From the NCBI GenBank assembly GCA_902635795.1, contig CACPPH010000004.1:1-54756 (forward strand): DNA of 54,756 nt. The letters are read 5' to 3'. The notes beneath the pieces are model-generated. The model was not told the DNA's origin, searched no databases, and worked only from the letters and a program-made list of their open reading frames with translations. Both the position numbers and the translations under genes were made by a program. This DNA comes from an uncultured Pelagibacteraceae bacterium. Lineage in GTDB: Bacteria; Pseudomonadota; Alphaproteobacteria; Pelagibacterales; Pelagibacteraceae. Numbering within the stretch: position 1 is the stretch's first letter; the number at the start of each line of letters is the position of its first letter. This document shows, in pieces, positions 1 to 9,964 of this stretch.

Positions 1-1299
1 GATCTAAATGATCAATTTAAAAGTAAAATTTCTCAACTTAAAGACTCAACTTTAGATCAAAAAAAATTTAATTCTTTAATTTCTGAATTAATATCTAATA
101 TGAGTTTGGACGAAAATGTTGATGAAGAAAAGAAAAAAGAGGAAAATAGTGACATTGATGATAAGCATTCAAAACCTCAGGACCAGGACCAAAAGGCTAG
201 AGAAAAAGAGGAACAATACGAAGAAATGTCAATTGAAAGTGGTGCACCAGATTTAGAAAATGAAGCTAAAGACTCAGACAAATTCGATGAAGAAATTGAG
301 ATTGAAGATAGCTCCAGACCTGATCTAAAAAAAAGAGGAATTTCTAACTTAAGCGATTTAAAATACAAAACTTATACTGAGGAATTCGATGAAATTATAA
401 AAGCAGAAGAACTTGAGAATTCAGAGGAACTTGCACGATTAAGGAAAAATTTAGATCAACAATTATTGCAACTAAAAAATTTTATTTCTAAACTAGCAAA
501 CAAGTTACAAAGAAAATTACTTGCAAAACAAAACAGATCTTGGAACTTTGACTTAGAAGATGGTTTATTAGATACTTCAAAACTTCCTAGAGTTATTATG
601 GATCCCTTTAACTCTTTATCATTTAAAAAAGAAAGAGACATAGAATTTAAAGATACATTGGTGACTATACTGATAGATAACTCTGGTTCGATGAGAGGCA
701 AACCTATTTCTGTTGCAGCGATCTGTGCAGACATACTTTCTAGGACACTAGAAAGATGTATGGTTAAAGTTGAAATATTAGGATTTACAACTAAACATTG
801 GAAAGGTGGATTATCCAGAGAAAAATGGATGAAAAATAATAAACCAAGTCTACCTGGCAGATTGAACGATCTTAGGCATATAATTTATAAATCTGCTGAT
901 ACTCAATGGAGACAAGCTAAAAATAATATGGGATTAATGTTAAAAGAAGGTTTATTAAAAGAGAATATTGACGGAGAAGCCTTGAAATGGGCTTTTAATA
1001 AAATGAATAAAAGAAAAGAAGATAGAAAAATTTTGATGGTTATTTCGGACGGAGCACCCGTAGATGACTCGACTCTTTCTACAAATACTAGCGATTACTT
1101 AGAGTCTAATTTAAAAAAGACTGTTAAATTAATTGAGAATAAATCAGATATTGAGCTTTTGGCTATAGGTATCGGACATGATGTAACGAGATACTACAAT
1201 AGAGCAGTTAAAATAACAGACGTACAGGATCTAGGTGACGTAATGATAAATCAATTAACTGATTTATTTGTTGAAAAAAGCAAAAAAACATTTCATTAA
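1..1299 (+). CDS. cobT: CobT-like cobaltochelatase subunit / vWA-domain protein (5' truncated by window edge)
   Basis: Frame 1 has no stop from base 1, so the CDS begins before the window. Acidic linker followed by a vWA domain with MIDAS-like DNSGSM and a C-terminal [16 protein letters not shown]...[12 protein letters not shown] typical of CobT. Confidence 0.85.
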   Translation, partial: DLNDQFKSKISQLKDSTLDQKKFNSLISELISNMSLDENVDEEKKKEENSDIDDKHSKPQDQDQKAREKEEQYEEMSIESGAPDLENEAKDSDKFDEEIEIEDSSRPDLKKRGISNLSDLKYKTYTEEFDEIIKAEELENSEELARLRKNLDQQLLQLKNFISKLANKLQRKLLAKQNRSWNFDLEDGLLDTSKLPRVIMDPFNSLSFKKERDIEFKDTLVTILIDNSGSMRGKPISVAAICADILSRTLERCMVKVEILGFTTKHWKGGLSREKWMKNNKPSLPGRLNDLRHIIYKSADTQWRQAKNNMGLMLKEGLLKENIDGEALKWAFNKMNKRKEDRKILMVISDGAPVDDSTLSTNTSDYLESNLKKTVKLIENKSDIELLAIGIGHDVTRYYNRAVKITDVQDLGDVMINQLTDLFVEKSKKTFH

Positions 1300-1301
1300 A
1301 G

Positions 1302-1871
1302 TTAAGCTTTAGATACTGAGTTTTCCGAGTATTCTTTAATTCTTTTCAGTAAAAGTCTAAAAGGTATTAACATTAACATAGTAATAATTAATTTTACGGC
1401 AAGATCTCCAAAAGCTAGTGTTACCCACGGAATACCTGTTGAATAAAAAGCTATTGAAAAGAATAAAAAAGTATCAGCTAAAGATCCTATTGAAGACGAA
1501 ACAAGAGGAGCAATGTACCAACTTTTTTTTCTTAGTTTATCAAATACCTGTACATCTAAGTTCTGAGCAATAAAAAATGCAACTCCCGAACCAACTGCAA
1601 TCCTAACAGAAATTATATCAGAAAAGTTTGTAGAAACAAATAAAGTAAGTAATATTCCTATGATAAAACCTATATATACTACTTTCCTTGCAACAAATTT
1701 ACCATAGGCTCGATTTGCTAAATCAGTTATTAAAAAAGTGACTGGGTAACTAAAAGCGCCATAAGTTAATATTTCACTTAAGCCAAATTGTTTGATTGGA
1801 AATTGAACAAGGTAATTAGATAGGACAACAACCATTCCCATCATAATTGATAGTTTGTAGTATAAATTCAT
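1302..1871 (-). CDS. VUT-family queuosine precursor transporter (YhhQ-like)
   Basis: 189 aa multi-TM protein; SNYLVQFPI...LTYGAFSYPVTFLITDLANRAYG motif of the YhhQ/VUT family. Confidence 0.8.
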   Translation of the reverse strand: MNLYYKLSIMMGMVVVLSNYLVQFPIKQFGLSEILTYGAFSYPVTFLITDLANRAYGKFVARKVVYIGFIIGILLTLFVSTNFSDIISVRIAVGSGVAFFIAQNLDVQVFDKLRKKSWYIAPLVSSSIGSLADTFLFFSIAFYSTGIPWVTLAFGDLAVKLIITMLMLIPFRLLLKRIKEYSENSVSKA

Positions 1872-1872
1872 T

Positions 1873-2151
1873 TTAAGACTTTGCAGAAATAGAGGCTTTA
1901 ATTTTTTTTACTTTTTTTGATAGTTTTGTATTTTTTGCAGACATTAAAAATTTATCTAGTCCACCTTTAAAGTCTACTGTCCTAAGAGCAGCATTTGCTA
2001 CGTTTAATTTTATATCTTTCTTTAATATATCGCTTCTAAATGTAACTTTTTTTAAATTTGGTAGAAATCTTCTCTTAGTTTTGTTTTTAGCATGGCTCAC
2101 GTTATGGCCTTTCAAAGGAGATATTCCAGTTAATTCGCATCTTTTAGACAT
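1873..2151 (-). CDS. rpmB: 50S ribosomal protein L28
   Basis: MSKRCELTGISPLKGHNVSHAKNKTKRRFLPNL is a canonical L28 N-terminus. Confidence 0.95.
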   Translation of the reverse strand: MSKRCELTGISPLKGHNVSHAKNKTKRRFLPNLKKVTFRSDILKKDIKLNVANAALRTVDFKGGLDKFLMSAKNTKLSKKVKKIKASISAKS

Positions 2152-2193
2152 AAAAATTTTCCTACAGTTATATAATTGTAGTGATAAGAAGGG

Positions 2194-3240
2194 TCAAGTA
2201 TTAATTCCAACAGCCTCGCTAATATTTTTGAGATTTTCTTTTTTCAAAATTGAAATTAACTCTTTTTTCATCTCTCTAACCACTCCAGGCCCTTTGTAAA
2301 CCATTCCGGTGTAAAGTTGAACTGCGCTAGCGCCAGCGCATATTTTTTCAAAAGCTGATAATCCAGAGTCTACACCTCCGACACCAATAATTTGGAATTT
2401 TCCTTTTGTATCTTTATAAAATTTTTTTATAAGCTCTGTAGACAAATTTTTCAAGGGTTGGCCTGATAGCCCTCCTTTTTCATTTTTTTGGGTGTCTGAC
2501 AAATTTTCACGGTTACTATCAGTTGTATTAGATACAATCACTCCGTCAATTTTATATTTCATGATCAACTCAATTATTTTACTAATCTCTGTGTCATTAA
2601 TATCAGGAGAAAGTTTAACTACAATAGGTTTTAAAATATTTTTTTCTCTTTTAATTTTATTTATACCCGTAAGAAGTTTTTCAAGTGAATTTTGATCATG
2701 AAAATCTCTCAACCCTTCGGTATTTGGTGATGATATATTAATTGTTAAGTACCCAGCTAAAGAATAAAGTCTTGATAAACAAAGATAATAGTCTTCCTCT
2801 TTTTTTTTGGTATCTTTATTCGGGCCAACGTTAATTCCTAGAAAACCAGTCGGCAAATTTTCTGATATTCTTTTAGAAACTATTTCAGAACCATGGTTAT
2901 TAAAACCAAGTCGATTTATTAAAGCTTGATCTTTTTCTAATCTAAAAACTCTAGGTTTCGGATTTCCAAGTTGTCTTTTTGGTGTTACTGTTCCAACTTC
3001 TACAAAGCCATAACCTAGTTTAAATAAGGAATTGTAAACTTCAGCACTTTTATCAAAACCTGCGGCTAACCCAACTGGATTAGGTAAAATCTCATTAAAT
3101 AAATTAGTTTCTAATAATTCTTCATTTTCAACCTGAAAAATATTTTTTGGCAGAAAATTTATCTTTAAAGAATTTATTGCAAAGTCATGCGCTGTTTCTG
3201 GATCTAACGAAAAAATGAATGGTTTAAAAATTGAAAACAT
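2194..3240 (-). CDS. pyrD: Dihydroorotate dehydrogenase (quinone, class 2)
   Basis: NPVGLAAGFDKSAE, VEVGTVTPKRQLGNPKPRVFRL, INISSPNTEGLRDF, GVGGVDSG motifs. Confidence 0.95.
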   Translation of the reverse strand: MFSIFKPFIFSLDPETAHDFAINSLKINFLPKNIFQVENEELLETNLFNEILPNPVGLAAGFDKSAEVYNSLFKLGYGFVEVGTVTPKRQLGNPKPRVFRLEKDQALINRLGFNNHGSEIVSKRISENLPTGFLGINVGPNKDTKKKEEDYYLCLSRLYSLAGYLTINISSPNTEGLRDFHDQNSLEKLLTGINKIKREKNILKPIVVKLSPDINDTEISKIIELIMKYKIDGVIVSNTTDSNRENLSDTQKNEKGGLSGQPLKNLSTELIKKFYKDTKGKFQIIGVGGVDSGLSAFEKICAGASAVQLYTGMVYKGPGVVREMKKELISILKKENLKNISEAVGINT

Positions 3241-4802
3241 TATTTTAGTTTATCATTTATTAATTCAATTGTTTCAGTAAGTCCAAAGAAACTTATAAAA
3301 AAACCCATTCTAGGTCCGTTTTCTTCACCAAAAACTACTTGATAAATTAGTTTAAACCAATCTCTCAAATTTTTTTCATATCCGTTTTCTTTTCCTACAG
3401 AATAAACATATGTTTGTATTTCCTCAGGGCTTAGAGTTTGATCAATTTCTTCTAATTTTTTTATTAAATTAACTAAAGCTTTTTTTTCTTCTAAATTCGG
3501 TTTTTTAAATTTTTTTTTAGGCTCTACTTTATCTTTAAAATAATTAATTGCATAATTTATCAGTCCGTCAAGAATTTTGTGATCACTCGGTTTTATTTCT
3601 TTATGGAATCTATTAATAAATTTCCAGAGAACATCTTTTTCATTCGCATTACTTGATCCAACTAGATTAAGTAACATTGAAAAAGGCATAACTATTTTTT
3701 CATTTGGCGGTTTTCCATTATGAACGTGCCACACAGGATTTTGAATCTTATCTTTTTCATTTTGAATTTTGTATTTTTCAATCAACGTGAGGTATTCATC
3801 TACTGTTTTTGGCACTACTTCTGAGTATAATTTTTTAGCCCTTTTCGGATTTGGGTACATATACAACGCTAAACTTTCTGGAGAAGCGTATCTTAACCAT
3901 TCTTCGATGGAAATACCATTGCCTTTAGATTTAGAAATTTTTTCTCCTTTTTCATCAAGAAATAATTCATAAGCAAATCCATTTGGCGGAACTTTTCCGA
4001 GAGATCGACAAATTTTACTAGATAATATTGCGCTTTCAGTTAAATCTTTACCGTACATTTCAAAATCAACATTAAAAGTAAACCAACGCATCGCCCAGTC
4101 TACTTTCCATTGTAATTTACAATAACCGTTTAAAATACTTGTTTCTAATTTTTGACCGTTATTTTCAAATATTACTCTTCCTGATTTTTGGTCCATATCT
4201 ACCATTGGAATTTCGAGAACAACGCCTGTTTTAGGGCATATAGGTAAAAATGGACAATAGGTTTTTCTTCTTTCCTCTCTTAAGGTCGGTAAAATTATAT
4301 TCATAATTTCATCATATTTTTCTAAAACTCTAATTAAGGAATTGTTAAAAATTCCTTTTTTGTAATTTTCAGTTGAGCTTTTAAATAAGAATTTAAAATT
4401 AAATCTTTGTAAAAATTCTTTAAGCATCTCGTTATTATGCTCACCAAAACTGTTGAATTTTTTAAAAGGATCAGGAATTGATGTAAGAGGTTTACCTAAA
4501 TTTTTTTTTAATACTTCATCGTTAGGAATATTATCTGGTACTTTTCTCAAACCATCCATGTCATCTGAAAACGTGATTAACTCATGATCAATTTTTTGAA
4601 TATGATTTAAAGCATTTATCATCATAGATGTTCTAGCTACTTCGCCAAAGGTTCCAATATGGGGGAGTCCACTTGGACCATATCCTGTTTGAAAAGTAAT
4701 TTTGTCCTTTTTTTTAATTAGCTCTTTTCGATCCTTTAAAAGTTTCCTTACTTCTACGAAGGGCCAAGATGATGTCGACTGAATTAAGTTATTATCAAGC
4801 AT
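3240..4802 (-). CDS. lysS: Lysine--tRNA ligase, class I
   Basis: Class I signatures: GPSGLPHIGTFGE (HIGH-like) and KISKSKGNG (KMSKS-like); 520 aa. Confidence 0.93.
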   Translation of the reverse strand: MLDNNLIQSTSSWPFVEVRKLLKDRKELIKKKDKITFQTGYGPSGLPHIGTFGEVARTSMMINALNHIQKIDHELITFSDDMDGLRKVPDNIPNDEVLKKNLGKPLTSIPDPFKKFNSFGEHNNEMLKEFLQRFNFKFLFKSSTENYKKGIFNNSLIRVLEKYDEIMNIILPTLREERRKTYCPFLPICPKTGVVLEIPMVDMDQKSGRVIFENNGQKLETSILNGYCKLQWKVDWAMRWFTFNVDFEMYGKDLTESAILSSKICRSLGKVPPNGFAYELFLDEKGEKISKSKGNGISIEEWLRYASPESLALYMYPNPKRAKKLYSEVVPKTVDEYLTLIEKYKIQNEKDKIQNPVWHVHNGKPPNEKIVMPFSMLLNLVGSSNANEKDVLWKFINRFHKEIKPSDHKILDGLINYAINYFKDKVEPKKKFKKPNLEEKKALVNLIKKLEEIDQTLSPEEIQTYVYSVGKENGYEKNLRDWFKLIYQVVFGEENGPRMGFFISFFGLTETIELINDKLK

Positions 4803-4895
4803 AAATATGGTTTATTAAATTTTATACGCAAAATACAGATATAATTTTATGATATTAAGTTGAATTTTAGGACTATTTAAATACTCTCAGTTTTT

Positions 4896-6344
4896 ATGGC
4901 CACAAATAAAACAGTCTTTTTTTTAATAGGTATCTTATTAATTGTTTTAGGAACTTCAATGCTAGCTCCTTACATGTTGCAAGTAATTTTTAAAGAAGGA
5001 AGTCATAGCTTCATTTCAGCCTCTTTTGTGACGATCTTTATTGGAGTTTTATTTATACTAGCAAATTTAGAGAGAGAATTTAAACTTAATTTGAGGCAAA
5101 CCTTTTTATTCTCATCTTTAGCATGGTTGATGATCGCAAGTTTCGGTAGTTTACCTTTTTTGCTTTCTACACAAAATTTTAGTTTAAGTGATGCATTTTT
5201 TGAAAGTATGTCAGGCATAACAACTACCGGAGCAACAATTATTTCTGATTTAGATAATAGTCCAAAAAGTATTTTATTATGGAGGGCTATTATGCAATGG
5301 CTAGGTGGTATTGGAATAGTTGTAATGGCAATTACTATTTTACCACTATTAAAAGTTGGAGGTATGCAATTATTTAAAATGGAGGGGCCAGATAGTACTG
5401 AAAAAATATTACCTAGAACAATCGAGGTAGCTACAATAATAATTTCTACGTATATAGTTCTTACGCTTCTTTGTGGTTTTTTTTATTGGGTTTTTGGAAT
5501 GTCAATTTTTGATAGTGTAAGTCATGCTATGACGACTATTGCTACGGGTGGTTTCTCAACACATAATGACTCTATTGGTTTCTTCAAAAATTCAAATATT
5601 GAAATTGTTGCGAGTATATTTATAATTTTAGGTAGTATACCTTTTATTTCTTATCTAAAATTTTCTCAAGGCAATAGAAAGATCTTTTTTCAAGATGTTC
5701 AAATTAAAGGGTTAATTTATATATTGCTGCTAGCTATAGTTATTATGTTTTTTTATTTAATATTTATTAATTATGAAAGCAGTTTATTTGATAAAATTAG
5801 AATATCTTCTTTTAACGTTATTTCTATATTATCAGGTACTGGTTATGTTACCGATGACTTTGGTTTATGGGGAAAATTTTCTTTAATTTTTTTTCTGCTT
5901 TTAATGTTTATAGGTGGTTGTGCAGGATCAACGGCCTGTGGTATTAAAATTTTTAGATTACAAATGTTACTTATTTTTCTAAAAAATCAAATTAAAAGAT
6001 TAATATCACCGAATAGCGTTATAATTACAAAATACAACAATCAAAAAATTTCAGATAATTTTATAAATTCTGTAATAATTTTTATTTTTACATTCTTATT
6101 TATCTTTTTAATAATAGCAATGCTTCTATCTATAAGTGGATTAGATTTTATAACGTCAATCTCTGGGGCAGCTAGCTCAATATCAAATGTTGGTCCTGGT
6201 TTAGGGGATGTTATTGGTCCCAATGGAAACTATAAAGATATTCCGGATATTTCTAAATGGGTTCTATCATTTGGAATGTTATTAGGAAGGTTAGAACTAT
6301 TTGCAGTATTAGTTCTTTTCTTTCCATCTTTTTGGAGAAATTAA
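4896..6344 (+). CDS. trkH: TrkH-family potassium uptake protein
   Basis: 482 aa multi-TM; SMSGITTTGATI, TTIATGGFSTHNDS, LSGTGYVTDD, SSISNVGPGLG selectivity-loop repeats. Confidence 0.92.
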   Translation: MATNKTVFFLIGILLIVLGTSMLAPYMLQVIFKEGSHSFISASFVTIFIGVLFILANLEREFKLNLRQTFLFSSLAWLMIASFGSLPFLLSTQNFSLSDAFFESMSGITTTGATIISDLDNSPKSILLWRAIMQWLGGIGIVVMAITILPLLKVGGMQLFKMEGPDSTEKILPRTIEVATIIISTYIVLTLLCGFFYWVFGMSIFDSVSHAMTTIATGGFSTHNDSIGFFKNSNIEIVASIFIILGSIPFISYLKFSQGNRKIFFQDVQIKGLIYILLLAIVIMFFYLIFINYESSLFDKIRISSFNVISILSGTGYVTDDFGLWGKFSLIFFLLLMFIGGCAGSTACGIKIFRLQMLLIFLKNQIKRLISPNSVIITKYNNQKISDNFINSVIIFIFTFLFIFLIIAMLLSISGLDFITSISGAASSISNVGPGLGDVIGPNGNYKDIPDISKWVLSFGMLLGRLELFAVLVLFFPSFWRN

Positions 6345-6347
6345 AAC

Positions 6348-7721
6348 ATGGAGATAATCAAAAAACAATCATTTTCAGAAACATTTAAAGTTTATTTAGA
6401 TCAAAGAATGATCAAAATTTTACTTCTTGGTGCAATCAGTGGTTTCCCATGGGTTTTAATTGGAAGTAGTTTAAGTCTTTGGCTAAAAGAAGATGGTTTA
6501 AGTAGAAGCACAATTGGCTGGGCAGGTTTAATTTTTGCTGTTTATGCTTTTAATTATTTATGGGCCCCAATTATAGATAGAGTTAGAATTCCCTGGTTAA
6601 CTAAAAGAGTAGGTCACAGGCGTGGATGGATTATATCGATGCAAAGTTTAATTTTAATCTGTCTAGTATGTTGGAGTTTAATAAATCCTACTATAAATTT
6701 AGCATTGGTAATTAGTGTTGGACTAATAATTGCTATCGCATCCGCGACTCAAGACATAACAGTTGATGCTTTGAGAATTGAGCAAATAGGTGAGCATGAA
6801 GGAAAATCTATGCAAGCAGGAGCGGCGATGGCAGTAGTTGGTTGGTGGACTGGGTACAAATTGGGTGGAGTTGTATCTCTAAATTCAGCTGAGTTTTTTC
6901 AGAAAGCAGGTTTTGAAAACTATTGGCAAATAACTTTTTTAGTTTTGGGTATACTTATAATTTGTTGCAATATTGGTCTTATGTTTGTTAACGAACCACA
7001 ACCAATTGATAGAGCAGAAAGTCAAAGACAAACTGATAAAATGATAGAAGATAAACTGGGTTCTTCTAACATAATAACAAAAATAGTTGCGTGGTTGTCT
7101 GGTACAGTAATTGGTCCTGTAATAAGTTTCTTTAAAAAAAACGGCTTTAATATTGCAATTGCAATACTAGGTTTTGTTTTTCTTTTCAAAATTGGTGAGG
7201 CATTCTTAGGAAGAATGTCTGTGATTTTTTATAAAGAGATAGGATTTACAAAGTCAGATATCGCTCTTTACTCAAAAGGTCTCGGGTGGGTTACAACCGT
7301 GATATTTACTTTAATTGGAGGTTTGTTTGCAATTCGATCTGGAGTAATTAAAGCTATGTTTGTTTCTGGGATACTTATGGCTTCAACAAATCTCTTATTT
7401 TCTTTATTAGCTTGGTCAGGAAAATCTGAATTATTGTTTGCAATCGCAGTAATATTTGATGATATGGCTGCAGCATTTGCAACAGTAGCATTCGTTGCTT
7501 TCATTTCAATGCTCGTAGATAGAACTTATACTGCTACTCAATATGCTCTTCTTGCCTCTATAGGAACAGCTGGGAGAACAACTTTAGCAGCATCTTCTGG
7601 TGCGTTAGTTGATTGGTTAAATGGAGATTGGGGAATATTTTTTATTATTACTGCATTAATGGTTATACCGTCTCTAATATTTCTTTATATGATTAAAGAT
7701 AAATTGAAACTTAATGACTAA
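6348..7721 (+). CDS. ampG: AmpG-like MFS transporter (muropeptide permease family)
   Basis: 457 aa; GFPWVLIGSSLSLWLKEDGLSRSTIGW, WAPIIDR, ATQDITVDALRIE typical of AmpG. Confidence 0.82.
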   Translation: MEIIKKQSFSETFKVYLDQRMIKILLLGAISGFPWVLIGSSLSLWLKEDGLSRSTIGWAGLIFAVYAFNYLWAPIIDRVRIPWLTKRVGHRRGWIISMQSLILICLVCWSLINPTINLALVISVGLIIAIASATQDITVDALRIEQIGEHEGKSMQAGAAMAVVGWWTGYKLGGVVSLNSAEFFQKAGFENYWQITFLVLGILIICCNIGLMFVNEPQPIDRAESQRQTDKMIEDKLGSSNIITKIVAWLSGTVIGPVISFFKKNGFNIAIAILGFVFLFKIGEAFLGRMSVIFYKEIGFTKSDIALYSKGLGWVTTVIFTLIGGLFAIRSGVIKAMFVSGILMASTNLLFSLLAWSGKSELLFAIAVIFDDMAAAFATVAFVAFISMLVDRTYTATQYALLASIGTAGRTTLAASSGALVDWLNGDWGIFFIITALMVIPSLIFLYMIKDKLKLND

Positions 7722-8454
7722 GTATTTTACAAATAATTTCAATATTATTAATCTTTATAAAAAGCCCTCGACCAAGTCTGAAATTGTGACACAAATGATT
7801 TTTGGAAACAATTTTTCAATACAAGCAAGCGGAAGAAAATGGTTAAAAATAAAGATAAAAGAAGACGGTTATAAAGGTTATATTAAAAACAAAAAATTTT
7901 CTAAGTTTTATAAACCTACTCATAAGGTTTATATTCTTAAGTCAAAAGTGTTTAAAAATGCCAGTCAAAGCAAGAAAATAAATGAGATATCTTTTGGTTC
8001 AAAAATAAAAGTCACAGAAAGTAAAAATAAATATTTAAAATTCTCAAAGGGATGGATATTGAAAAATGATGTTAAACCTATCACTTTTATTGAAAAAAAC
8101 CCTTTCAGGAAAATATCTATTTTTAAAAATATTAAATATAAATGGGGAGGAAAATCTTTTAAGGGGATAGATTGTTCTGCCTTGATACAAGTTTTTTTAA
8201 ATTTTAATAATAAATTTTGTCCACGGGATACTAAAGATCAGTTTAAATTTTTTAAAAAAAACGTAAAACTAAAAAATTTAAGAAAAAACGATATTATCTA
8301 TTGGAAAGGGCATGTAGCTTTAGCTCTCTCAAATAAAAAACTTATTCATGCATATGGTCCAATGAAAAAAACAGTTATAATGGGGATTAATCAAACAATT
8401 AAAAGAATTTACCGAACTGCCAAATTGAAAGTAATAGGAATTAAAAGACTATAA
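7714..8454 (+). CDS. NlpC/P60-family cysteine peptidase with bacterial SH3-like N-terminal domains
   Basis: [16 protein letters not shown] (catalytic Cys) and [13 protein letters not shown] (catalytic His); no signal peptide; overlaps ampG by 8 nt. Confidence 0.8.
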   Translation: MTKYFTNNFNIINLYKKPSTKSEIVTQMIFGNNFSIQASGRKWLKIKIKEDGYKGYIKNKKFSKFYKPTHKVYILKSKVFKNASQSKKINEISFGSKIKVTESKNKYLKFSKGWILKNDVKPITFIEKNPFRKISIFKNIKYKWGGKSFKGIDCSALIQVFLNFNNKFCPRDTKDQFKFFKKNVKLKNLRKNDIIYWKGHVALALSNKKLIHAYGPMKKTVIMGINQTIKRIYRTAKLKVIGIKRL

Positions 8455-8455
8455 A

Positions 8456-8493
8456 GTGCAAAGGCAGCTTCAGTCTCCCTCCACTGCCCTTAA
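8456..8493. terminator. Possible convergent terminator or structured RNA hairpin
   Basis: GC-rich patch in an AT-rich intergenic region directly after the NlpC/P60 stop. aaggcag and ctgccctt can form a 7-bp stem with one bulge around a 16-nt loop; no strong U-tract. Confidence 0.35.
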
Positions 8494-8556
8494 TAATATT
8501 TTAAACGATTCGACCAAAATAATTAAGACCTTTATAAATTTAGTGTGGATATATAA

Positions 8557-8630
8557 TGGCGGAAAGAGAGGGATTCGAACCCTCGAAACGGTTTCCCGTT
8601 TACACGCTTTCCAAGCGTGCGCCTTCAACC
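8557..8630 (-). pseudogene. 3' fragment of tRNA-Ser (GGA), duplicate of 9815..9888
   Basis: 74 nt from tggcggaaagagaggg... to ...gcgccttcaacc match the intact tRNA-Ser with one mismatch (8564). Identity stops at the D-arm and the 5' acceptor strand is absent. Confidence 0.9.
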
Positions 8631-8716
8631 TAGCCTTCTAGAGTTATTGATTAGTGAACATTAATTTTTTGAATTTCGATAAAATTTGAGCTGGCGACAG
8701 CAATACGGAGTCAGAA

Positions 8717-9766
8717 TTAATTGCAGAAAGTATAAAGTGTAGAATCCTCTAATAATTTAGCAACATCTTTTGTTGAAAACCAACTAGTCGGAACTTTTAC
8801 CTGATTAGCATCTAAAAAATTTTTCACCGAGCTAGTTTTAATCCCAAAGTTTTGACCTTCGGAGATGTTTTTTTTCATTCCCATAACAGATACGGCTACT
8901 AATTTGCCGGTCTCTTCATCGACGATTGGACCTCCGCTGTTTCCAGGATTTAATGCAGCATCAACTTGAACAAGTGTTGAGTCGTCGTTAGGTCCTTTTA
9001 AAGAACTTACTATTCCAGAAGTAAACTTTAAATCATCGCTTATAAATTTTCCAAATGGATAACCTGATGCTATAATCCTTTGAAGTTTTTTAGGTTGACT
9101 ATTAGAAAGTGCAACATATTTAGTATTAGTTAAATTTGCTTTGAGCAAAGCTAAATCAAGTAATTGATCTTTAGCAATTACCTTAGTTTGAATATCTTTG
9201 TCGTTATATTTAATTTTAGGATTTGAGGAGCAACTTTTAATAACGTGATAATTTGTAATTATGTGCCCCCTGTTAGTCACAAAAAAAGCTGAACCTGACG
9301 ACCCTTTTGAAGTGCTTGTTTTAGTTTTTGTTTTTGGTTTAGATGCTACTCTGTTATTATTTTTACCGCTAGATTGTCTTGGTTTTAAGACAATAGCAGT
9401 AGCGTACTGTCTTGTAGTAGGATCATAAACTTGCTCGCTAACTTGTTTATATTTACTTAAATCTTTTTGATATTTTGATTTCCAATCAGCCGCTTCTGAA
9501 GCCGTAACAGTTCTATCGTTTATGTATTTTGGCATACAGTTTGCATATGGATTATAATTTTGGCATCTCATTATTGCCTCAAAAACTGCTATTTCAATTG
9601 TAGGTCTAGCCCAAGAAGCTCCATAGCCTCCATCACCACTTTCAGCAGAAGCTTTTTGAGGTTTGACAACTGGTGAAAAGTATACTGAAGGAGTTCCGCA
9701 TGCTGACAAAAGCATTAAAGATATAATCACTAAAAATTTTTTTATATGTTGACGACAATACGACAT
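8717..9766 (-). CDS. Trypsin-like serine protease (S1C/Do-like), predicted lipoprotein
   Basis: Start re-called at ATG 9766 because the longer ORF runs through a tRNA. Lipobox LLSAC; catalytic triad contexts [30 protein letters not shown]. Confidence 0.85.
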   Translation of the reverse strand: MSYCRQHIKKFLVIISLMLLSACGTPSVYFSPVVKPQKASAESGDGGYGASWARPTIEIAVFEAIMRCQNYNPYANCMPKYINDRTVTASEAADWKSKYQKDLSKYKQVSEQVYDPTTRQYATAIVLKPRQSSGKNNNRVASKPKTKTKTSTSKGSSGSAFFVTNRGHIITNYHVIKSCSSNPKIKYNDKDIQTKVIAKDQLLDLALLKANLTNTKYVALSNSQPKKLQRIIASGYPFGKFISDDLKFTSGIVSSLKGPNDDSTLVQVDAALNPGNSGGPIVDEETGKLVAVSVMGMKKNISEGQNFGIKTSSVKNFLDANQVKVPTSWFSTKDVAKLLEDSTLYTFCN

Positions 9767-9814
9767 CAAAACTATAATATTATATATTTTAGGTTGTGCA
9801 AGACTATTAAAAAA

Positions 9815-9904
9815 TGGCGGAGAGAGAGGGATTCGAACCCTCGAAACGGTTTCCCGTTTACACGCTTTCCAAGCGTGCGCCTTCAACCACTCGGCCACCT
9901 CTCC
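9815..9904 (-). tRNA. tRNA-Ser (GGA anticodon), CCA encoded
   Basis: Reverse complement GGAGAGGTGGCCGAGTGGTTGAAGGCGCACGCTTGGAAAGCGTGTAAACGGGAAACCGTTTCGAGGGTTCGAATCCCTCTCTCTCCGCCA folds as a type II tRNA with a long variable arm. Confidence 0.97.
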
Positions 9905-9964
9905 AAGTTTAATAAATATTAAAAGTAGTATATAAAACAATATTTAAATAAGTTGAAGGAAAGA

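Noticed and set aside
3769-3972. Antisense ORFs inside long CDSs (here within lysS; also in lepA, pheT, gltB, gltD, aceE and others)
   Set aside because: Fully embedded opposite strong coding genes, with no recognisable domains, consistent with by-product ORFs.
3240-4802. Class I LysRS as a novelty
   Set aside because: Class I lysyl-tRNA synthetase is well established in alphaproteobacteria.
4896-6344. Potential programmed frameshift or split in trkH
   Set aside because: The single intact ORF covers all expected TrkH repeats.
8456-8641. Tracked 61-aa plus-strand ORF ending [27 protein letters not shown]
   Set aside because: It is translation through the antisense of the tRNA-Ser fragment and the GC-rich patch; not a plausible protein.
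9767-9940. N-terminal extension of the protease ORF ([32 protein letters not shown])
   Set aside because: Classic conceptual translation of tRNA-Ser; the real start is [11 protein letters not shown] at 9766, giving a proper lipoprotein signal.
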